The notes under the pieces were generated by a model. It saw only the letters and a program-made list of their open reading frames with translations. It was not told where the DNA came from and did no database searches. From Anaerolineaceae bacterium (GTDB lineage Bacteria > Chloroflexota > Anaerolineae > Aggregatilineales > Phototrophicaceae): 64,000 nt of DNA. The position numbers and the translations under genes were made by a program. Where the stretch lies: contig PABP01000021.1 of the NCBI GenBank assembly GCA_002699585.1, positions 558,001 through 622,000 on the forward strand, written 5' to 3'. The first letter of the stretch is position 1, and the number at the start of each line of letters is the position of its first letter. This document shows, piece by piece, positions 33,669 through 41,897 of the stretch.

Positions 33669-34847
33669 GTGACCAAACGCAACGTATATCTTGACCATTC
33701 CGCGACAACGCCCACCGACCCGCGCGTCGTCGAAGCCATGCTGCCGTACTTTTCCGAGCATTTCGGTAATGCATCGTCCATCCATCAGTTTGGCCGTCAG
33801 GCTGAACGCGCCATAGAAGATGCCCGACAAACCATTACCAACATACTGAACTGCCAACCCAATGAAATTGTTTTTACCAGCGGTGGCTCTGAGAGTGACA
33901 ATTTAGCCATACGTGGCTTTGCCACTGTCGCCAGGGCTGCTGGTAAAGGCAATCATATCATCACATCGCCAGTAGAGCATCCGGCAGTGACGCGCACCAT
34001 CCAACAATTAGTAGACTACGCTGGGTTCACCAGTACCATTCTGCCTGTTGATGAACTAGGTCAGGTGAGCATTATCTCACTTGAGGATGCCATTCGTGAT
34101 GATACCATCTTGACGAGTATCGTGTATGCCAATAACGAAATTGGTACGCTTTCTCCTCTGACACAGCTTGCTGAGATCACGCAGAAGCACCATGTCGCTT
34201 TTCATACCGATGCCGTGCAAGCTGGCGGCCAGATGACGCTCGATGTTGAGGAGCTCGGCGTGGATATGCTGAGCCTGTCCGCCCATAAATTCTATGGTCC
34301 CAAAGGTGTTGGCTTGCTTTATGTCCGCGATGGCATTGACCTGATCCCCAGTCAGAGTGGGGGCAGCCATGAGCGCGGTCGTCGCGCTGGGACGCAGAAT
34401 ACCCCCGGTATCGTCGGTATGGCCAAAGCCCTGGAACTTGCCTATTCAGACCGGGATGCACGCATACAGCATCTGGCCCAAATGCGCGATCAATTGATCG
34501 ATGGTATTCTTTCGGGTTTTTCGCATAGTCATTTATCAGGTCATCCAACCGAACGCCTGCCTTCCCATGCCAGTTTTGTCTTTGACGGGGTAGACGGCAA
34601 TAAACTGCTTATGCATCTCGATATGAAGGGGGTAGCTGGCAGCAGCGGCAGCGCTTGCAAAACGGGCAATCCAGAGCCATCTGGCGTACTGCTTGCCCTG
34701 GGCTATGATCGCCAAAAGGCGCTCAGCAGCCTGCGTCTAACTGTTGGCCTACATACCACCCAGGAAGACGTAGAATACGCCATTAGGGCCGTTTCAGAGT
34801 CCGTTACCACACTCCGCAAATTGAATTCGACTGTGAAATCATCATGA
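33669..34847 (+). CDS. Cysteine desulfurase, NifS/IscS type
   Basis: Takes sulfur from cysteine for thiolation and Fe-S assembly using PLP. The PLP Lys lies in SAHKFYGPKGVGLLYV, the persulfide Cys in the GSSGSACKTGNPEPSG loop, and N-terminal YLDHSATTPTDP is typical. Length 392 is normal. The start is GTG 33669. It overlaps mnmA by four bases, so it is most likely the sulfur donor for tRNA 2-thiouridine formation, as in other bacteria with a dedicated desulfurase. Confidence 0.93.
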   Translation: MTKRNVYLDHSATTPTDPRVVEAMLPYFSEHFGNASSIHQFGRQAERAIEDARQTITNILNCQPNEIVFTSGGSESDNLAIRGFATVARAAGKGNHIITSPVEHPAVTRTIQQLVDYAGFTSTILPVDELGQVSIISLEDAIRDDTILTSIVYANNEIGTLSPLTQLAEITQKHHVAFHTDAVQAGGQMTLDVEELGVDMLSLSAHKFYGPKGVGLLYVRDGIDLIPSQSGGSHERGRRAGTQNTPGIVGMAKALELAYSDRDARIQHLAQMRDQLIDGILSGFSHSHLSGHPTERLPSHASFVFDGVDGNKLLMHLDMKGVAGSSGSACKTGNPEPSGVLLALGYDRQKALSSLRLTVGLHTTQEDVEYAIRAVSESVTTLRKLNSTVKSS

Positions 34848-35944
34848 CATCTGTAGATAAGCGCGTCGTCGTCGCCATGAGTGGCGGCGTTGATAGCTCC
34901 GTTGCCGCTGCATTGCTAGTAGAGCAGGGCTATGAAGTCATTGGCATGATGATGCGCCTGTGGTCGGACGAAGCGATGGGTGGGGCAGATCACAACCGCT
35001 GCTGCACCCCGGAGCAAATGGCCGATGCTGAGCGCATCGCCAATCATCTCGGCATTCCTTTTTATGTTCTGGATACCAAAGACGTATTCCGCGCAACTGT
35101 CGTTGAGTACTTCATCAACGGACATCGCCAGGGCATTACGCCGAACCCCTGTATGGAGTGCAATCGGCATATTCGCTTTGATTACCTGCTAAACAATGCA
35201 CTTGCTCTCGATGCTGATTATTTGGCGACGGGCCACTATGCCCGTATCCATCAAGCAGAAAGTGGCAAATTCGTGCTCAAAAGTGGTATCGATGACAACA
35301 AAGACCAGAGTTATGTCCTCAGCGTGATGGGGCAGGAACAACTCTCGCAGACACTATTCCCAGTAGGTGAGTATCCCAAGCACGAAGTACGCGCCCTCGC
35401 AGCCAAATTTGGATTGCGTGTGGAGAGCAAAAAAGATAGCCAGGATTTGTGCTTCCTCGGCAAGAATGACTATCGTGATTTTCTGGAGGTGCATGCACCG
35501 GAGATCATGCAGCCCGGTCCGATTGTCTTCCGCGATGGCACGCAAATCGGTGAGCATCATGGACTGGCGAATTACACCATTGGCCAGCGTAAAGGCTTGG
35601 GACTCAGTTACAAGGACCCACTGTACGTCATTGCCATGAACCCTTACCGAAATGCCTTGATCGTAGGCACGCGCGATCAACTCGGCAAAGATGAATTGGT
35701 CGCTACGCGCTTCAATTGGGTTAGCGATGAGGCACCTGTTGGCGAGAGTTTTGCTGCTCAGGTCAAGATTCGCTACAAAGCAAAAGCACAGCCCGCAAAC
35801 GTGACTGTGCGCTCAGAGTCGGAAATTCATGTGCGCTTTGATGAGCTTCAGCGTGATATTACCCCTGGGCAGGGCGCCGTCGTCTACGATGGCGAAATTT
35901 GCTTGGGCGGCGGCATCATCCAGTCGGCAGATGTTGCCAACTAG
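34844..35944 (+). CDS. mnmA: tRNA-specific 2-thiouridylase MnmA
   Basis: Adds sulfur to U34 of Lys, Glu and Gln tRNAs. The PP-loop is MSGGVDSSVAAALL, the two catalytic Cys lie in TPNPCMECNRHIRFD and SQDLCFLGKNDYRDF, and the DDNKDQSYVL segment and the C-terminal barrel (RYKAKAQPANVTV) are normal. ATG 34844 overlaps the desulfurase stop, giving coupled synthesis of donor and thiolase. Length 366. Confidence 0.96.
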   Translation: MTSVDKRVVVAMSGGVDSSVAAALLVEQGYEVIGMMMRLWSDEAMGGADHNRCCTPEQMADAERIANHLGIPFYVLDTKDVFRATVVEYFINGHRQGITPNPCMECNRHIRFDYLLNNALALDADYLATGHYARIHQAESGKFVLKSGIDDNKDQSYVLSVMGQEQLSQTLFPVGEYPKHEVRALAAKFGLRVESKKDSQDLCFLGKNDYRDFLEVHAPEIMQPGPIVFRDGTQIGEHHGLANYTIGQRKGLGLSYKDPLYVIAMNPYRNALIVGTRDQLGKDELVATRFNWVSDEAPVGESFAAQVKIRYKAKAQPANVTVRSESEIHVRFDELQRDITPGQGAVVYDGEICLGGGIIQSADVAN

Positions 35945-35959
35945 CAGATGTCGCTATGG

Positions 35960-36814
35960 TTAAACACCCATCATGGCCATTCGGATCGGTTCGCCAAACA
36001 GAAGCATCAGAATAGTTGCCAGCACGATATACGGGCCATAGGGGAGTGCCGTAAACGCCGAGTACCGACTTCCCAATAGTGACCGCGCGACGATATATAC
36101 CAACGCGCCAATCGCGCCGAAAATGACTGTCAGGAACAGCGCCACGATGACATGGGCCGCGCCGACCATCAATCCGGTCAGTGTGATCATCATGACATCG
36201 CCATAACCGAAGGCGACCGTGTTGATTTCCTCTCCGCGCATTTTGCCCATCAAATAGGTGAACAAAAAGCCACCTTTGTAAAACAGATAGAACGTCACAA
36301 AGCCAATCAGTCCACCAATCAGAGCATTAGGTAGGCTCGGCTGCGGCACAGGCAGTAAAACAGCATCAATCAGCGCGATGATTGCTGAGGGTATGATGAC
36401 CACAAATAGGATCAACTTGTGCTCAATGTCGATCACGATGATCAATGCCATGATCGCCATATAAATGTACCAGAAGACCTGCTGCGCAAAGGGCACATCG
36501 TATTGCTGTGCGGCCATGTACGCGATCAACATCAAAATAATCGTCAGGAATTCGGTCGCTGGGTAGCGCCAGGATAGCTCGTTCGACGGATCATATTCAC
36601 GGTTACGCTTCGTGTTAGGTTTGCCACCCTCAGGGGCACGCTGGTTAAGCACATAAGCCAATATGCCTGACCAGGCCGTAACCGGACGCGGGCTGCCATC
36701 AGCATAAACAGGCAGCGCTGGGTTACGCCGATAGGGGAGTTCATCGGCCAAGGCGTTGACAAGAATGCCGGCTACCCAGCCGACCAAAATGATGATGACG
36801 ATTTCAAATAGCAT
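35960..36814 (-). CDS. Prepilin peptidase (A24), Cys-less N-terminal region
   Basis: A polytopic aspartyl peptidase that trims prepilins. The two catalytic Asp are in IVIDIEHKLILF and FGYGDVMMI (GxGD). About seven transmembrane helices follow a cytoplasmic loop where the usual four Cys of the methyltransferase part should be; that loop (DELPYRRNPALPVYADG, NELSWRYPATEFLTII) keeps the layout but has no Cys. Such Cys-less members are known in this family. No other pilus gene is nearby. GGAG precedes ATG 36814. Confidence 0.88.
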   Translation of the reverse strand: MLFEIVIIILVGWVAGILVNALADELPYRRNPALPVYADGSPRPVTAWSGILAYVLNQRAPEGGKPNTKRNREYDPSNELSWRYPATEFLTIILMLIAYMAAQQYDVPFAQQVFWYIYMAIMALIIVIDIEHKLILFVVIIPSAIIALIDAVLLPVPQPSLPNALIGGLIGFVTFYLFYKGGFLFTYLMGKMRGEEINTVAFGYGDVMMITLTGLMVGAAHVIVALFLTVIFGAIGALVYIVARSLLGSRYSAFTALPYGPYIVLATILMLLFGEPIRMAMMGV

Positions 36815-36833
36815 GTTGTGTGCTCCGTGCGAA

Positions 36834-37421
36834 TCACCGGAACGGATTGGTCAGATCCGGTGGCGGGGGCAGTAATGTCACTGCCAGGGCAATCAGAATC
36901 ATGATAGTGATTACTGCTGCTAGTATAATGGCAACCTGCTGTGCTTTGGATAAACGTTGAGGATCGTCAAAACGGACTTTCCGCTTATCCACCAGGATGG
37001 GCACGGAGCTGATGTCTTGATTCTGGATAGTCCAGGCTTTCATCAATAGCGCGCCAGCTTGTCGACCTACGACGACATGACAAACATGAGGCCAGTTCTG
37101 GCCAAGCGCGGTGATATCCTGCTTGGATACTATCAATTTGCCATTCGGATGGCTGTGATACGTCGCAATGATGTCGTTTTCGCTGAGGTCAATTTGCTTC
37201 AGCACTCGTAACAGCTCAGCCGCATTCATCTGGAAAGAGCTGCTTTTCACTGGCGCGTCGTTTGCGATAGGGAACACTTGTGTGATGTTCTGTGTGTTAC
37301 CTGCTAGCAAACCACAGACTTCTTCATTGGGGTGCGCATCAGCCTGTTTCGCGATTTGAACAGCAACCTCACGAGAAATGTAAAGCGCTCTCGGTGGGGG
37401 AGCATCAATGTTGTTAGGCAT
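36834..37421 (-). CDS. JAMM/MPN metalloprotease-like protein with C-terminal membrane helix
   Basis: The N-terminal JAMM domain shows the conserved Glu in EEVCGLLAGN and the metal motif TYHSHPNGKLIVSKQDI (HxHP ... S ... D), so metal-dependent isopeptidase or protease activity is possible. Residues 165-187 form one transmembrane helix near the end. Length 195. It overlaps the upstream gene by eight bases. Prokaryotic JAMM proteins act on ubiquitin-like or sulfur-carrier proteins, but no such partner is seen here. Confidence 0.82.
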   Translation of the reverse strand: MPNNIDAPPPRALYISREVAVQIAKQADAHPNEEVCGLLAGNTQNITQVFPIANDAPVKSSSFQMNAAELLRVLKQIDLSENDIIATYHSHPNGKLIVSKQDITALGQNWPHVCHVVVGRQAGALLMKAWTIQNQDISSVPILVDKRKVRFDDPQRLSKAQQVAIILAAVITIMILIALAVTLLPPPPDLTNPFR

Positions 37422-37776
37422 CAGCAGTGGGGATGTCTACAGAAACACTGGCTTGATCCTGAGGGGGGTTCCGAGTTTCGTAAAAGAGTTCAACTGCAAT
37501 CTGGTACGTTCCTGCCGGATCAGCTTTTCCGCGGATATGCAGTGTGAATTCCATCTTGGTATGCATCGTCTCGATGACGCTCAGCTCATTGATGTTGTTC
37601 CCAGCTTCATCCAGCATGACAATCAGTAGATTGGGCCGCTCCCTGAACGGGGTCACGTCAATCTCGACGTGTACCCGGAATCCATCCGGGTAGGGAGTCG
37701 CCTCCACCCGTTCGATCTTGATCTTATCTTTGGGTTGGGGCACGTCATTCGGATCGTTGAAGATATTGATTTCCAT
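37414..37776 (-). CDS. Small beta-rich protein coupled to the JAMM gene
   Basis: A protein of 120 residues whose strand pattern (KIKIERVEATPYPDGFRVHV, RPNLLIVMLDEAG, KMEFTLHIRGKADPAGTYQI) suggests an Ig-like sandwich. No Cys and no signal peptide. It does not end in GlyGly and so is not a plain ubiquitin-like protein. Its stop overlaps the JAMM gene start by eight bases (ATGCCTAA), which implies a tight link. Family unknown; possibly the partner or substrate-recognising subunit of the JAMM protein. Confidence 0.65.
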   Translation of the reverse strand: MEINIFNDPNDVPQPKDKIKIERVEATPYPDGFRVHVEIDVTPFRERPNLLIVMLDEAGNNINELSVIETMHTKMEFTLHIRGKADPAGTYQIAVELFYETRNPPQDQASVSVDIPTADA

Positions 37777-37794
37777 AGCGGTTGGTTTTCTGGC

Positions 37795-38235
37795 TCAACT
37801 CGTGAAATTGGATTTTAAGGTATTTAGTGTGGCGATAGCGTCGTCAATTCGCTCGGCAGGCACCAGAATATGATCGCGCGAATAGGCGGCTAGCGGCAGT
37901 ATGCTGATGCCTGCATCGGCCAGTGCCTTACTCACAGTAGCCATAAAGCCCAGCAAATCGCTCTCTAGCTCCATGTCAAAGGTAATCAGCCGCCACAAAC
38001 CCATCTCTGCTTGGTGCCCATGCAGGCGCTTTTTGTATTCTTCATAGGCCTCGACATCTAGGATCAGGGTGACCTCGTCTTTATCGACAATCAGCCCCGA
38101 AAAGGGATCGCCGACTTCTGCCAATACGCTCGCCGCAGACGTAATCGCCCGCGCAGGCAAGTGAATCATGATGTAGTCAGCCTCATCTGTATACAATTCG
38201 GCCTGGGCCAATACGTCAGCTACGGTTTGTGCCAT
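37795..38235 (-). CDS. ACT-domain protein
   Basis: A protein of 146 residues with a pair of ACT-like folds. The second carries WRLITFDMELESDLLGFMAT and VSKALADAGISILPLAAYSR, the usual helix and strand signature of amino-acid-binding ACT domains. The family (ACT_7-type, DUF-like) lacks a catalytic part. Likely a small amino-acid sensor. Same direction as the JAMM operon, 18 bases upstream of it. Confidence 0.75.
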   Translation of the reverse strand: MAQTVADVLAQAELYTDEADYIMIHLPARAITSAASVLAEVGDPFSGLIVDKDEVTLILDVEAYEEYKKRLHGHQAEMGLWRLITFDMELESDLLGFMATVSKALADAGISILPLAAYSRDHILVPAERIDDAIATLNTLKSNFTS

Positions 38236-38253
38236 GATGTCGCCTTATATGTC

Positions 38254-39072
38254 TTATTCGTCAAACTGATAGGTACTCTCAGCATAATAGCGAACAGCTC
38301 GTGTTTCTACCTTGTCTTGCAGCCAGTCGCGGAGCGCGGCATTGGCTTCTTCAAGCGGCATCGTATCGTCTTTGAGCAGTGACAGCGGGTAGTTTACACG
38401 CAAAGCTCGACCATGAATAATATGCCGACTGATTCCTGGTGGCAGCAGCCCGCCATGTTCTGGTGCAGCCAAAATATCATTTGGCTGATACAGTGGGAAC
38501 CGAACATATGCTGTCGCATCCGGGAAGGCACGCCATACTTCTTTGGGATCATCCGATGGCGTCCGATGCAAAATGCCATTCTTTTGATACACATCCACTA
38601 CATCGCGCAAGACTCGACTTAACTCTTTTTTCGTTTCCACATTCGCCTGGATTGTCAGATAGATGCCATCACGCAGGATGATACTTGCGACCTCATTATC
38701 TGCCCAACCGCGCGTCACGGTGACGTCCGGGATTTTCTCAATCTCAGAGATTAGCAGATGGTCATTGATATGGCTGACAGCGTGATGCCAGATGGCAAGA
38801 TCCACATCCTCAGATTCATAGGAAACAACCTGTGCCAAGATGCGCGAGTACCCCAATGAAGAGAACGAATGATAGCGATTCGACCCGTCCAGCACGACGT
38901 AATGGCCATCTTGGTGGCCAGGTGCGACCATGATCGGATTGGTGAGATATTCAGCTTTTTTCAAGCGCTCAATCAGCGGCCTTGAACGCTGTGGATCATG
39001 TACCTCATGAGGATGAACCTGTTCCAATGGAATAATTTTTAAAATAGGTGGGGATGTATAATCACCTGCCAT
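38254..39072 (-). CDS. ParB-fold serine-kinase-like protein (SbnI/SerK-type)
   Basis: From ATG 39072, preceded by AAAGG, 272 residues. The fold is that of ParB/Srx: LKIIPLEQVHPHEVHDPQRS, then PIMVAPGHQDGHYVVLDGSNR with the DGSNR motif and a following VDLAIWHHAVSHI segment, closest in layout to the SbnI/SerK group that phosphorylates free serine. It is not the chromosomal partition ParB. The serine kinase role is inferred from the layout and needs checking, as the family also includes regulators. Confidence 0.65.
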   Translation of the reverse strand: MAGDYTSPPILKIIPLEQVHPHEVHDPQRSRPLIERLKKAEYLTNPIMVAPGHQDGHYVVLDGSNRYHSFSSLGYSRILAQVVSYESEDVDLAIWHHAVSHINDHLLISEIEKIPDVTVTRGWADNEVASIILRDGIYLTIQANVETKKELSRVLRDVVDVYQKNGILHRTPSDDPKEVWRAFPDATAYVRFPLYQPNDILAAPEHGGLLPPGISRHIIHGRALRVNYPLSLLKDDTMPLEEANAALRDWLQDKVETRAVRYYAESTYQFDE

Positions 39073-39231
39073 TAGTTTAGCCTTTTCGGAGAGACGCACC
39101 ACGATAAACGTAACATGTGACCTGACGATACGCAATAGCCTGTGATAGAAAAATATCGCTCTCGTCTTGGCTGCGCACCCATGATATATATGGCCATCAT
39201 GTTATAGTATTCAGGAAGAGGAGAGCAACTC

Positions 39232-39771
39232 ATGGGAGCTTCCCAACAAGGTGCTGATGCGACATCAGGACGATGGTTAACAATCCCGCGTACACTATGC
39301 TTTGTGCTCAATGGCGATGATGTCTTGCTCATGAAGCGCAGCCCCACTCGGCGCGTCTTCCCTAACCAGTACAATGGGCTGGGTGGCCACATAGAAGCTG
39401 ACGAAGACCCTTATACCGCCGCTATACGCGAAATCAAAGAAGAGAGTGGCCTCACAGTGCGCGATGTCCGCTTGCGATCCGTACACAATATCAATGCGGG
39501 TGAAGAATCGGGCATCATGCTGTTTGTATTTACCGCGTATAGCGACAGCCGCCAGGTGGTTGCTGATGAACGCGAGGGCACGCTTCATTGGGTAGATGTA
39601 GCCACGCTCAATGACTATGACCTTGTCGAAGACTTGCCCTTACTTCTGCCAAAAATCCTGTCGATGGCCGATGATGAGCCTCCCTATTTTGGTCTTGTAT
39701 CCTATGACGCGAATGACGATATACACATCCAATATGCCAACGTAATATCCACGAATGAGAGTCATAAATGA
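39232..39771 (+). CDS. Nudix hydrolase, MutT-like
   Basis: The Nudix box is complete: GHIEADEDPYTAAIREIKEE followed by SGL, matching GX5EX7REUXEEXGU. N-terminal RTLCFVLNGDDVLLMKRSPT is typical of MutT-like enzymes. Length 179. It may clean oxidised nucleotides or other nucleoside diphosphate derivatives; the substrate is not told by the sequence. It overlaps the next gene by four bases. Confidence 0.93.
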   Translation: MGASQQGADATSGRWLTIPRTLCFVLNGDDVLLMKRSPTRRVFPNQYNGLGGHIEADEDPYTAAIREIKEESGLTVRDVRLRSVHNINAGEESGIMLFVFTAYSDSRQVVADEREGTLHWVDVATLNDYDLVEDLPLLLPKILSMADDEPPYFGLVSYDANDDIHIQYANVISTNESHK

Positions 39772-40217
39772 ACGAACAAGATCGTCTTCGTCAGGAAGCT
39801 GGCCAGCCTTTGCGGCGACCCAGTATCATCCGCCGTTTGGGTTGCAGCCTGTTGCTCGTTTTCTGGTTAGTGATATTGCTAGCCCCCTGCACATTTTTCT
39901 ATTTGGCAGTCAACGGCCAGATCATGCTTCAGCATGCCGATGTGCCTGACCCGGCCATGCATCCGCTACTGAGTATCCAGACCATCATGGAAATCGAAGA
40001 TCGCGGTGTTGCCATTACCCGTAGTCTCATAACGCAGCAAACCGACGACCAAATGTGCCTGGAAACACATGTAAATTATGTCTTTTGGCAGTCAAGCCAT
40101 AACGAATCCCAGGATAGTGTGTTCTGTGATTGTTATACGCGCCAGCCGGGTAGTGATTGGGCACTAGAAACACAATTGACAGGTGTGTGCCAGCCGCAAG
40201 GTGAAGATATTAGGTGA
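39768..40217 (+). CDS. Single-span membrane protein, function unknown
   Basis: A protein of 149 residues. A transmembrane helix at about 24-48 (GCSLLLVFWLVILLAPCTFF) follows a basic N-terminus, so the 100-residue rest is probably outside. That part contains five Cys (QMCLETHVN, FCDCYTR, GVCQPQ). ATG 39768 overlaps the Nudix stop (ATGA). The family is not recognised. Confidence 0.65.
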   Translation: MNEQDRLRQEAGQPLRRPSIIRRLGCSLLLVFWLVILLAPCTFFYLAVNGQIMLQHADVPDPAMHPLLSIQTIMEIEDRGVAITRSLITQQTDDQMCLETHVNYVFWQSSHNESQDSVFCDCYTRQPGSDWALETQLTGVCQPQGEDIR

Positions 40218-40227
40218 GATAAACCCC

Positions 40228-40554
40228 ATGGAATCGGTCATTCAGCTTCTACAAAACCTGAATATTGACCTGGGTTCAAGCCCATTGGTTTTGGTACTGT
40301 GCTGTGGGATCTGCATCGTTGGCGTGTTTCTTGTATTTGGCCTGCAATTCATTGGCATTCTTCTGGAGGGTGTCGGCCATTTTCTTGAGTTGTTCCTGGG
40401 CATTCTGGGCGGAGGTCCATTCGCTTGGTGCGGATGCCTTGTGGGGTTAGGTATTTTGGCGATATGTGGCCTGATTGCCGTGGCTTTTTTCAATGTTTTA
40501 GGGACGTGCGGTACCGCTAATCAGGTGAACCTGTGCCGATTATTTGGTTACTAA
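40228..40554 (+). CDS. Small hydrophobic Cys-rich membrane protein
   Basis: A protein of 108 residues from ATG 40228, with GGTGAG nine bases upstream. Two to three hydrophobic segments (SPLVLVLCCGICIVGVFLVF, FLGILGGGPFAWCGCLVGLG, ILAICGLIAVAFFNVL) with many Cys. No function is recognised. It ends the plus-strand group that starts with the Nudix gene. Confidence 0.6.
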   Translation: MESVIQLLQNLNIDLGSSPLVLVLCCGICIVGVFLVFGLQFIGILLEGVGHFLELFLGILGGGPFAWCGCLVGLGILAICGLIAVAFFNVLGTCGTANQVNLCRLFGY

Positions 40555-40601
40555 TTGACCCGTCGTTTGACACCAATTCTCCTACTCAGATTAAAAATAC
40601 T

Positions 40602-40629
40602 TTGCGAGGCTAAATAAATTGTTTATAAT
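40602..40629 (+). promoter_or_regulatory. Sigma-70-type promoter of the histidine-rich membrane protein
   Basis: TTGCGA (40602-40607), 16-base spacer and TATAAT (40624-40629). The start codon of the gene lies 63 bases further on. Confidence 0.65.
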
Positions 40630-40691
40630 ACGTTCGACGCTGGCAATTCTCAGTTAGTTCTCAAAATTCGAAGGTGTTGAAAGGGCATACT

Positions 40692-41825
40692 ATGGCTGCC
40701 GTTGCTTCCGCAGGGACTGTTGCGCGCGAAAATGAGAGTAAAAATTCATTTTGGTTGCGTGATCGCAAGTGGGACTTGCTGTTTATCACATTCAGTGTGA
40801 TCGTGGTTCCCCTCCCGTATCTGTTCTATCTTGCCGGACGCGATATTTTTGGTATCAATGATGATGTCGCCCGTAATGTCGTCAATGGTTTTGTTGCCAT
40901 CGCTATTGGCGGCCCACACATGATGTCGACCTTCCTGCGCACGGGGTTGGATAATAGCTTCAGCAAACGTTATCCGATGCTCATTCGCTCGTCGATTATT
41001 ATTCCGATCATCGTGATTGCCCTCGCATTCCTCAATTTGACGCTGCTGCTGACCGTCTTCTTCTTCTGGGCATCCATTCACGTTTTGCATCAGGTGACGT
41101 ACATCGTTGAGCTTTACAATCACAAAGAGAGCAAATACGTTCGCCATAGTGCAGTTAGCATGCCGGCACGCTTGATTGATTACGCCGTTATTTTGACCTG
41201 CTTGTTCCCGATTGCGGCCTACAAGATCAGCCAGGGAACATTCGAGATTGGTACAAATGACCTCGGTTCAGCCATTCCGGATTTCTTCGAGCAACCCTGG
41301 TTCTTTGTGGCCATGAGTGCTGTGTTCTTCGTTGCATTTGCTGCCTATGTGATTAAAACTGTGCGTGAGTACCGCCAGGGAATCATCAACTGGCCCAAGA
41401 CGGCTTTCATGGTCATTACGGTTATCGTTGCTTTCTTCACCCCCTTGCTTCCGAACCTCGACACTGCTTTCCAGGGGTTGAACACATGGCATTCGTTCCA
41501 GTACCTGGCCATTACGTTCTACATCATCAAAATTCGCCAGGAATATGGTCAGCTCGATAAAGAATCCCCCTTGGTGGCGCGTTTCAGCCGCAGCAGCAAG
41601 GACTCTCGTGGTTTGTACATTCTCAGCACGCTGCTGTTGGGTGGCTCCCTGGTGATCTTCTTCCTGGTTTATGTCATTGCTGGTATCGTCTCCCCAGGTA
41701 TTGATCCCAACGCGCACTTCGATACAGCCTACTACACAGCGATTCTCTCATTCTTGTGGATTCACTACTATCACGATCACTTCCTGTTCACCGACTTTGA
41801 ATCACTCGATGAAGCCTACGGCTAA
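40692..41825 (+). CDS. Polytopic membrane protein with histidine motifs
   Basis: From ATG 40692, with GAAAGGGC ahead, 377 residues and about eight transmembrane helices. His residues sit at helix ends: GGPHMMSTFLR, FWASIHVLHQVTY, NTWHSFQYLAITFYIIK, and near the end FLWIHYYHDHFLF. This spacing could hold metal or heme, in a manner reminiscent of the Brp/Blh carotenoid dioxygenase or other membrane di-iron proteins, but no family is recognised. Own promoter and terminator make it a single-gene unit. Confidence 0.75.
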   Translation: MAAVASAGTVARENESKNSFWLRDRKWDLLFITFSVIVVPLPYLFYLAGRDIFGINDDVARNVVNGFVAIAIGGPHMMSTFLRTGLDNSFSKRYPMLIRSSIIIPIIVIALAFLNLTLLLTVFFFWASIHVLHQVTYIVELYNHKESKYVRHSAVSMPARLIDYAVILTCLFPIAAYKISQGTFEIGTNDLGSAIPDFFEQPWFFVAMSAVFFVAFAAYVIKTVREYRQGIINWPKTAFMVITVIVAFFTPLLPNLDTAFQGLNTWHSFQYLAITFYIIKIRQEYGQLDKESPLVARFSRSSKDSRGLYILSTLLLGGSLVIFFLVYVIAGIVSPGIDPNAHFDTAYYTAILSFLWIHYYHDHFLFTDFESLDEAYG

Positions 41826-41846
41826 GAGATCGTAACAACACAAATA

Positions 41847-41879
41847 AAAAACGGGTTCAGCAGTAGCTGGCCCGTTTTT
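41847..41879 (+). terminator. Rho-independent terminator after the histidine-rich membrane protein
   Basis: Arms AAAAACGGG (41847-41855) and CCCGTTTTT (41871-41879), with an inner CAGC/GCTG pair, followed by T-rich DNA. It may serve both strands, since the LysM gene on the other strand ends at 41898. Confidence 0.85.
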
Positions 41880-41897
41880 GTTTCTCAGGTTTGCTGT

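Noticed and set aside
38254-39072. A second chromosomal partition ParB
   Set aside because: No ParA is adjacent and the motif layout fits the SbnI/SerK group instead.
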